A stretch of 64,000 nucleotides of DNA from positions 1,595,330 through 1,659,329 of the forward strand of contig JAJEKV010000056.1 in the NCBI GenBank assembly GCA_021234155.1. The letters are read 5' to 3'. The DNA is from Isoetes taiwanensis (taxonomy: Eukaryota; Streptophyta; Lycopodiopsida; Isoetales; Isoetaceae). Each line of letters starts with the position of its first letter. Position 1 is the stretch's first letter. The notes under the pieces were generated by a model. That model had not been told where the DNA came from. It worked only from the letters and a program-made list of their open reading frames with translations, and made no database searches. The position numbers and the translations under genes were made by a program. Below, one piece after another: positions 57,501-64,000 of the stretch.

Positions 57501-59522
57501 AAGGCGAAACACTAGGCCGAATGAAGCCTAGGTTTAATAGCTCCTGAAGTTGCTTCTTAAGCTCGGCCAATTCAGGGGGACTCATACGGTACGGGGCCTT
57601 ACTAGTAGGCTTAGTACCTGGTTCCAAAGCTATCTCACATTCTACCCCTCTGAATGGAGGAAGTTTCTGGATCTCGTCGGGAAAGAGATCACTAAACTCC
57701 CTAAGAAGATTAGCAATGCTTTCTGGCAATGCATCAACTACTTGCTTCTGTTTAGCAGCTGATTCAATGGATGCAAGTCTGATGACACAAAGTAGGTTAT
57801 CCTTGCGTATAGCCTTACTTAACTGCCTGATGGACATAGACTGCACAATAGGGTTTAATGGCTCCATTAGCTGCGTTGAAGGTAACCTCCCGCTTTTCGC
57901 AGTCGATATTGGCTTTTGCAGATGCCAAAAATTCCATACCAACAATCAGATCATATTTGCCAATATCCATTAACTCGGCACCCAATGCAACGGGTGCACT
58001 TGGCAGCCATTTTAAGGTTAATGCGACGGCCATGAGTATGTCTGATTTTACCACTGGCTAAGGTGACCGGTTTCGGTCGGGACCTCAAAGTCTCAAGGTG
58101 CAATACCTGGGCCATTCTAGGAGAAGCAAAATTATTGTGTACTTCCCGTTATCCATAAGAATTATAAAAGGCTTCATTGTCTACTTGACCTATGGTGGAA
58201 ATAATGCGGTGACTTTCGGCATTGCCGGTTTCTATGGTCGCAAGGATATGGGACTCACCGTGAATATACTCGGAAGCCTCCTCCTCGGCGAGGTAGAGTG
58301 GACTCGAGGTCATCCCAATCGAGGTCGACCATGGCCAATTTAGGCGTCTGCGTGACATAAGGACAGTGCATGAAGTGCCCGGGCGCATACACGTAACATG
58401 CCTTATCTCGGTGGAGCTGTTCTCGAGCCTCTTTGGGAATAGACTGTAAGAGGTTCGAACTTCCTTACCGACATTGTTTGGTTTGTCGGGCATGTTGAAG
58501 GTGACTTTCTTTTCTGGCGACGCCAGAGCCGGACTTCGGTGAACGGCCCTTATAAGGTGTGTAATGCAGTGGTACGCGAGTAAGAGGCGGGGGTGCTGGT
58601 ATTGGTTTAGGTGGTGCGTCCTCTTCAAGGCTCAATGCCTTAGCCTCGACCCTCTGCAACTGACTTGGGATCTATGGCCTTGACCATTCGTTTAATTGAT
58701 AGGGCCAACCCTTCAATATAGCCCTCCACCTCCCTCTTTTCATTCATTCCTGGCACATACAGCCTCAAGCGCATGAATTCATCAATGTAGGCCTGAATCG
58801 ACATACCCTTACGCTCTAACTTTGAGAGAAAGTCCCGAATCTGTTGGCATGTGTCGCATGGGGCACATAATGTGACTTAAAAGCTTTGGCAAACTTCACG
58901 AATTTGCATGCATACGTCGGATGCTTGGCTCGGCATAGCCCTTCCACCAAATCTGGCGGCTCAGCTCCTGTAAGGTTTGGTGGCAACCTTTCCTGTATCC
59001 TTTTCTGTCATGCCATAGGATTTTCCAAACTCCTTCATCTCGTCCAACCAGGACTCCGCATTCAGCCCGCCTCTAGATTTCCCATCAAACTGGGCCAATT
59101 TCCTGTTTTTCCATATACTGGTTATGGCCGTATCAACGGTCTTACGGTACTCCTTGTCCCGGCGCTTTGGATGATCACCCGGATGATACGGGACGACTCA
59201 AGGACTCGAAGTGGCTGATTGTGAGGATGTGGCACTATCCCTTGAGGAACCGGCCCGGCGTTTGGAGCGGTGCTTCCTTTGTGCGGTCACGAGGCCCGGT
59301 GCGGTCGCGGTGAGTGGCTCTTTGGGGTGGTGGACTTGGCGGTAACGGGGGTAACTCCGGCCCATCCTCCTGCATAGGCTGCGGTGGGTTGGCATTCAAG
59401 ACATAAGTTTGCAGCTCAACTAACTGTCGCTTCATCAACATAAGTTCCCCTTTCGGTGTTAATCATCGGGCATTCGAGGGCGCTCGCAGCGGCGTTAGAT
59501 GCACTTGGTCTATATTGAGCAT
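54595..59522 (-). repeat. Array unit 6 (long, 4928 bp)
   Basis: Architecture as units 3-5. RT 57945-57172 is open from [11 protein letters not shown] to FRQY and stops one codon before DDFVV, as in unit 3. The second block of the 5' ORF is open only from 56116 (56116-55526). Nucleocapsid-protease (58628-58149) has lost the knuckle spacing. gag N-terminal sequence is disturbed near 59190-59330. Confidence 0.85.
55526..56750 (-). pseudogene. 5' sense ORF, unit 6 copy, broken
   Basis: The MATTKST start lies near 56721. Frame changes occur near 56640, 56550 and 56390. Block 2 is open again from 56116 to the normal stop at 55526 and includes the CRICSGSV motif and the end RRGET. Confidence 0.6.
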
Positions 59523-59887
59523 AAAAAGGTATAAGGAGAATTATAGTGACATCAAGTCTCACAAAGAAAATCATTTGAGGATAGCATTTAGAGAGAGAGT
59601 AAATAGAAGAGTACAACAGAAAAGATCTTTATTATAAGTGAGAACAGTCGTTACATTAGAGATCATTACACTGGTAGTGACAAAACTTAAAGTGATATAA
59701 TACAAAGATAGATATTATACATTGGACAATTCTTCAACTCACACATAACGTAGAAAACAAAACTGAGGGGACCGGACCTAGGGCTGCGCAAAAGGGTACA
59801 AGATAGAGTAGCGAACGCTCTCGCGTACAGCTCTGACTAGCTTGTAGCGAGCCCAGGCCTGGATGATAACAGGTTGGTAGTCTAGGG
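59523..59887 (-). repeat. Array unit 7, truncated by the copia element
   Basis: The first 365 bp of the non-coding segment, from AAAAAGGTATAAGGAG to TAGTCTAGGGTG, match the other units. The sequence then switches to the copia LTR, whereas other units continue GGGCTAATGATAAGG. The rest of the array presumably continues beyond the copia element, outside the window. Confidence 0.85.
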
Positions 59888-60119
59888 TGTTGACAGGTGT
59901 CATCGCAAGCCTAAAGCGGTCATCGGTCACCTAATTACAGCATGAATTGTTGGCTAAACATGAGGCCTAAATATCTGCCTAGATTTGTGTTCTTCGTTGT
60001 TATTTAGAGCTGAGAAATCTCAGCTCCAAGCAGTTCTTTTCTGCTCTTTGTATTCCGTTCTTTCAATCAATGTTATCACTGTTGTGATCTCCATCATCTT
60101 GTGATCCCTGAGTTCTTCA
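59888..60119 (+). mobile_element. Copia 5' LTR (232 bp)
   Basis: Begins TGTTGACAGGTGTCATCGCA and ends GAGTTCTTCA, with the standard TG...CA ends. Upstream is array sequence; downstream is the primer-binding site. Pyrimidine-rich CTTTGTATTCCGTTCTTTCA near 60045-60070 fits the R/U5 region. Confidence 0.85.
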
Positions 60120-60137
60120 TGGTATCAGAGCCAGGCG
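60120..60137 (+). other. Primer-binding site, initiator Met tRNA
   Basis: TGGTATCAGAGCCAGGCG directly after the LTR; TGGTATCAGAGC is the usual plant copia site complementary to the 3' end of initiator methionine tRNA. Confidence 0.9.
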
Positions 60138-60148
60138 CTACTCAAGAG

Positions 60149-60990
60149 ATGGACACCAACTCTGCAACATCCTCCGTCACCCATTTCTTTGTGATTGCAC
60201 CGCATCAGGAATTGTTCGATCCTACAAAAGGCCCGAAAAGAATTTGGGATTGAAAAATTCAAAGGAGAGAATTTCCGATGTGGAAATATCGGATCGCGGA
60301 CCTTTTTTGGAAGCGGCAGGATTATGGGAGATTGTCAAGCGGAAAGAGACCAAACTCAGGGAGATCCGTCTGCGGCAAAGAAATGGATGGCAAAAGATTC
60401 CCGGGAAGCACTCACAGCTCATTTGCGGCGTCCATCACACCATTCTCAACCCGAATCAAGGTCTCCCACGATTGCTTACGAATGCTGGTCCAAAGCATTT
60501 GCGCCTATTTGAAAGCAAGACTCACGCCACCCAAGTCATGCTCGGGCATCAAGCGTATGCCACCAAAATGCGGGGATGGAGAATCCATGCAACGCACATT
60601 GGCAAACTCAGAAATCTGATGGATCAGTTAGAGGAGGCTGGTGAAATCAAGCTATGCTCAAATTGCTCCTGCTTCATGGAGCAGCACAATTGTCTCACGC
60701 TTCTCTCAAGCCTCCCCCCTGCATATGGAAATCTGGTGGTCGTGCTCTCTAATAATACTCATGTTCTCACATGGGAAGAAGTAAAGCGCCAAGATCTTAC
60801 GGGGAAGAGGTTGCGATTACGGCGGCGGGGATCATCCGATCCTCGGTTAGCCTTGTTCACCACCAACAAGGCCCCAAAATCGAGACCCGGATGCCAGGAA
60901 AGAGGACAAAGCGTCCTCGTTGCATCCCTTGTCGGGCCGGGGGCACCTCGGTGAGGGTTGCTGGAAATACTTGGCGGTAAAGCCCGGCCC
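60149..60990 (+). pseudogene. Copia gag and zinc knuckle
   Basis: ATG at 60149 begins MDTNSATSSVTHF. Gag motifs lie in three frames: KFKGENF (about 60258) then MWKYRIADLFW (60278), and LLSSLPPAYGNLV with TWEEV (about 60708-60780). A CCHC knuckle remnant follows: CIPC at 60921 and, one frame over, GHLGEGCWKYL (about 60940-60975). Confidence 0.7.
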
Positions 60991-62110
60991 AGCAGCCACC
61001 ACCACTGTTGCAAAACCGCCGATCTCAACCGGAAATCACGAGCTACACCAGCGCCGAGGCCCAATTGCGGCCGGTGGGGAGCCTTCATGACGGTAGCACA
61101 TGCCATTCGGCACCAATACTTGGTGGATCGATAAGCGCGGCATCTCACCATATGGGCGGTATAAAAGTGATTTTCTTCACTCCACGGTTCCCGGCCGATC
61201 TGCATCTCCACCCGGCAATGGACATCAGCTTATTTGCCTCCCACGGGCGGTGTTCGAATCACGGGTTGGAACTTTCGACTCACGGTAGCCAATGTTCTTT
61301 GGTTCGGGGGGTCTCGATCAAAAGCTTCTTTGTGTGGCACAATTAGCGACTCATGGCTTCAAGGTGGATTTCAATTCTAGTGAAGCTTCGCATCATTGAT
61401 TCCGCACAAGAAAGGTTATGGCTACCGCACCGCGATTTAGGCAATCTATACAAATCGCGCACACCTTTGTTCAGTTTGCGTTACATACCCAAATTCGCGA
61501 TGAGCGATTGGCACATCACGATTGGGTCATAGATGGCATCGGCGGTGTTCATGAAACACTTCAATCAAACGCTGTCACAGGCCTCCCATCCGGTTATCAT
61601 TCTCGCCTCTGCGAATCACGCACCATGGGAAGCAAAGACAGACTCCCATTTCACATGATCCTCATCGATGCACACTTCCGGTGAAAGAGTTCCGCGGTGA
61701 TAGAGGGCGCACACCCCGCTCTCTGTTGGAGGTTCTTTTTACTTCGACCTTCATAGATGATGCCACCCGTTACACCCGGGTATTCTTTCTTCATCGAAAG
61801 TTACGAAGTCTTCCATTACTTTCAAATTTATGTTGCACGGGTACACACCCAATTGGGAAGCCACTCCCTGATCTCATGAGTGACAATGGAGGGAGTATAC
61901 TTCATCTATGCTGCAGCGGTTTTGCACCTCAAAAGGCATTGAGCCACTGGGACCTCCATTGCTGGCACATCGGAACAAAATGGTTTGGCTGAGCGCATGA
62001 ATCGCACCATCAAAGACATGGCCCGCTGCCTCCTTCTTCAAGCCCGACTTCCCTTGGCTTTACGGGCTGAAGGGCGCATTAGTTAATCCGCGGTCTACCT
62101 TCATAATCGT
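60991..62110 (+). pseudogene. Copia protease region and integrase
   Basis: 61000-61700 is poorly readable. The integrase core is clear: TFIDDATRYTRVFFL (about 61750-61796, first catalytic Asp), LMSDNGG (about 61875, second Asp), and LAERMNRTIKDMARCLL (about 61986-62035, Glu region) in a different frame. Confidence 0.75.
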
Positions 62111-62599
62111 CTTGTTCCACGAAATCCTCCTCCAAGCAAACTCCCTTCCAACTTTGGACAGGCCAAGTTCGGATCTTAGCCACCGTAAGCACCTTTGGTT
62201 TATGCGGCTCATGCACTCAATCTCCGTAACCTGCCCGGTGAGTGCTTTTGCTTCCTTATTGATTATCCCTTCCATTTTCATTGGCTATTCTTCCACCAAG
62301 AAAGGCTACAAGCTCTTTAATCCGGTCTCCAAACGCATGTACTTCGGTCGGGATGTTCAATTTTTTGAAGACAAACATGGATGCGCCTGCTCTCCCCGTC
62401 CACACACAGTACACCACTTTTGTTATGCCCATTCAATCCCCGGACCCATCACCTCCCCTGCTGTTCACTCCCCTGCTCCAATGGAGGAATTTCCCATTGA
62501 TCCTCCCTCGCCCATCTCCTCGGACCAGCCGGTTGTTTCTCCTCCGGCACCTCATTGGCTCCACTCCCGAACTTGGAAGCCCACATCAAGATGCTGACT

Positions 62600-64000
62600 T
62601 ATCAAAGCGACATTCAATACTCATGACATTTCCACCCCTCAATCCCACAATCAAGCACTGTCTGGCCCCCAAGCATATCAGTGGAAGCAGGCTATGGATC
62701 AGGAGATTGCTTCACTTCACCGCAACCAAACATGGCAGCTTGTTCCTCTTCCCCCAGACCGGAAGTTGGTTTCCTCCAAATGGATTTTCAAGATCAAGTA
62801 CAAAGCTGATGGCACACTTTGGATCGATTCAAGGCTCGGTTTGTAGCTCGTGGCTTCTCCCAAATTCTAGGGGGTTGATTTTGTGGACACTTACTCTCAT
62901 CCGTCAAGATGACCACGATCCGAATCCTCCTTTCCTTTGCTGCTGCAAATGATCTTGAAATCAAATGGATGGGCGTTGAGGCGGCTTTTCTCTATGGTGA
63001 TCTCTCGAGGACATCTATCCGAGCAGCCAGCAGGTTATGTTCAATCCGGCCAGGAGAATCTCGTCTGCAAGCTCAATAAGGCTCTCTATGGCCTTCGTCA
63101 AGCACCCCGGGCTTGGTATCACAAAATCCATATGTTCTTGCTGGCTCAAGGATTCACTAGTGGAGACTCGGACACCAACCTGTACATCCAACAAGACATT
63201 GGATTTACGCTTCCGGCCTATACATTGATGACGTTGTCCTTATCGGCAAACTCTCTCCAAGATCAACACTATCAAGCAAGCTCTCAACACCGCCTTCTCA
63301 ATGCACGATCTCGGCAACATGGTATTTACCCTAGGCCTCCAGGATCACCCAATCGGCCTCAGCGCTTGCTCACGTATTGATCAAACTCAATATGCTCATG
63401 ATGTCCTCACCAAGTTTGGTATGCCCGATTGCAATGGGCGTGCAATTCCCCTTGATCGGGATCCAAACTCTCTGCTGCTCAATGCCCTCGGACCGATGAA
63501 GATTGCCCTTATGCAAGACATTCCCTACCGCTGATCTCCTTGGATGCCTCAACTATCGATGATGTCCACATACGACCTTGCCTACTCTGTCGGTCTCCTC
63601 GCATTAAGCTTCATGACCGACCCCGGCATGCCACGGCGAATTAGCGCTCAAACGAGTTCTCCGCTACACGCAAGCCACCAAAGATTACGGAAGCCGTATG
63701 GTTCTCCTTCCTCCTTCCTCGCCAATCACTTTATTGGATATTCCGATTTTCATCATTTGGAGACCCCGATGAAGCCAAGTCTACTTCAGGCTTTTCCACT
63801 TACTCAATGGTGGGGCTGTTGAGAGTTCAAGAAGCAATCCGTCACTGCACTCTCAACCACCGAAGCCGAATACATAGCTGCTGTGGAAGCTGCCAAAGAG
63901 GCGAATGGCTCATCAAAGTCACCACAGATCTTCCAATGCAGCAGGAGCTTCCACTCACCATCTTCTCAGTGACAACCAAAGTGCCACTTTGCCCTTGCCA
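62600..64000 (+). pseudogene. Copia reverse transcriptase and RNase H
   Basis: RT blocks: WQLVPLPPDRKLVSSKWIFK (about 62730-62790), MGVEAAFLYGDL (about 62967-63003), LNKALYGLRQAPRAWYHKI (about 63073-63129), and the catalytic YIDDVVLIG (about 63219-63245) in another frame. RNase H is seen as LSTTEAEYIAAVEAAKE (about 63851-63900). Frameshifts lie between nearly all blocks. The element runs off the right edge. Confidence 0.85.

Larger units (their letters stand above)
34407..59887 (-). repeat. Head-to-tail macrosatellite made of gypsy fragments
   Basis: The gag start sequence recurs at 34406, 37098, 39790, 44731, 49730, 54594 and 59522, giving six full units of 2692, 2692, 4941, 4999, 4864 and 4928 bp, all in the same orientation, plus a truncated seventh. 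Each unit, read on the minus strand, is: 5' ORF, about 1 kb non-coding segment with small open frames, gag, and (long units) nucleocapsid, protease and RT up to GYYRKF, joined directly to the next 5' ORF region. No LTR was seen at any junction. Units differ mainly at CTG/CAG sites. Confidence 0.88.
59888..64000 (+). mobile_element. Degenerate Ty1/copia element, right end outside window
   Basis: 5' LTR, primer-binding site, then gag, integrase, RT and RNase H in the Ty1/copia order. It is inserted in array unit 7 and is in the opposite orientation to the array. All domains are spread over different frames, so it is inactive. The 3' LTR is not in the window. Confidence 0.88.

Noticed and set aside
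34407-59887. Array as tandem intact retrotransposons sharing LTRs
   Set aside because: No sequence like the putative LTR at 27721-29203, and no primer-binding site, was seen in any unit; RT runs directly into the 5' ORF leader.
34407-59887. Repeat-induced point mutation or ordinary 5mC deamination as the cause of unit differences
   Set aside because: These give C-to-T and G-to-A changes; here CTG/CAG words become CGG, ACG, CCG or gain and lose bases.
34407-59887. CRISPR-like or gene-family array
   Set aside because: Units are kilobases long and encode gag, protease and RT; the source is eukaryotic.

Overview
The window is nuclear DNA of a land plant. Evidence: a ten-exon gene with GT-AG introns for an ER J-protein of the Arabidopsis dnaJ 50 / DNAJC25 type, exons of the TFIID subunit TAF5, a captured EXORDIUM-family fragment, and plant-type Ty3/gypsy (chromodomain) and Ty1/copia retrotransposons. 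The lineage cannot be fixed from sequence alone.

Layout. 1-3.7 kb: mostly non-coding, with short repeats. 3.7-9.4 kb: a minus-strand gene segment with the second half of an FCP1/NIF-type HAD phosphatase domain, present as three head-to-tail copies of about 1.8 kb that share one reading-frame break. 10.5-13.9 kb: the only gene that looks fully intact (J-protein, plus strand, 300 aa). 17.7-20.2 kb: a damaged minus-strand TAF5 copy lacking N-terminal exons and the first WD repeats, with a perfect 66-bp duplication. 21.6-22.8 kb: a 1.14-kb Mutator-like element with terminal inverted repeats and a 10-bp target duplication, carrying the 5' two thirds of an EXORDIUM-like gene and a family of palindromes. 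22.8-26.5 kb: AT-rich, little coding evidence. 26.5-27.6 kb: decayed non-LTR retrotransposon.

27.7-59.9 kb is one structure. At its left end is the most complete copy of a minus-strand Ty3/gypsy chromodomain element (gag, protease, RT, RNase H, integrase, chromodomain, polypurine tract, putative 3' LTR). Joined to it is a head-to-tail array of six further units (two of exactly 2692 bp, four of 4.86-5.00 kb) plus a seventh cut by a copia insertion. No LTR was seen inside the array. Each long unit is an unfamiliar 5' sense ORF, about 1 kb of non-coding DNA, gag, protease and half an RT that runs straight into the next unit. All long units share a stop codon just before the RT catalytic motif and a 10-nt deletion that the terminal copy lacks, so the array probably spread by DNA-level amplification of an already dead element. 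It is best described as a retrotransposon-derived macrosatellite.

59.9-64.0 kb: a degenerate plus-strand Ty1/copia element, inserted into the array and running off the window. Differences between array units cluster at CTG/CAG sites in a way that suggests base-calling artefacts at methylated cytosines, so frameshifts there should be treated with caution.
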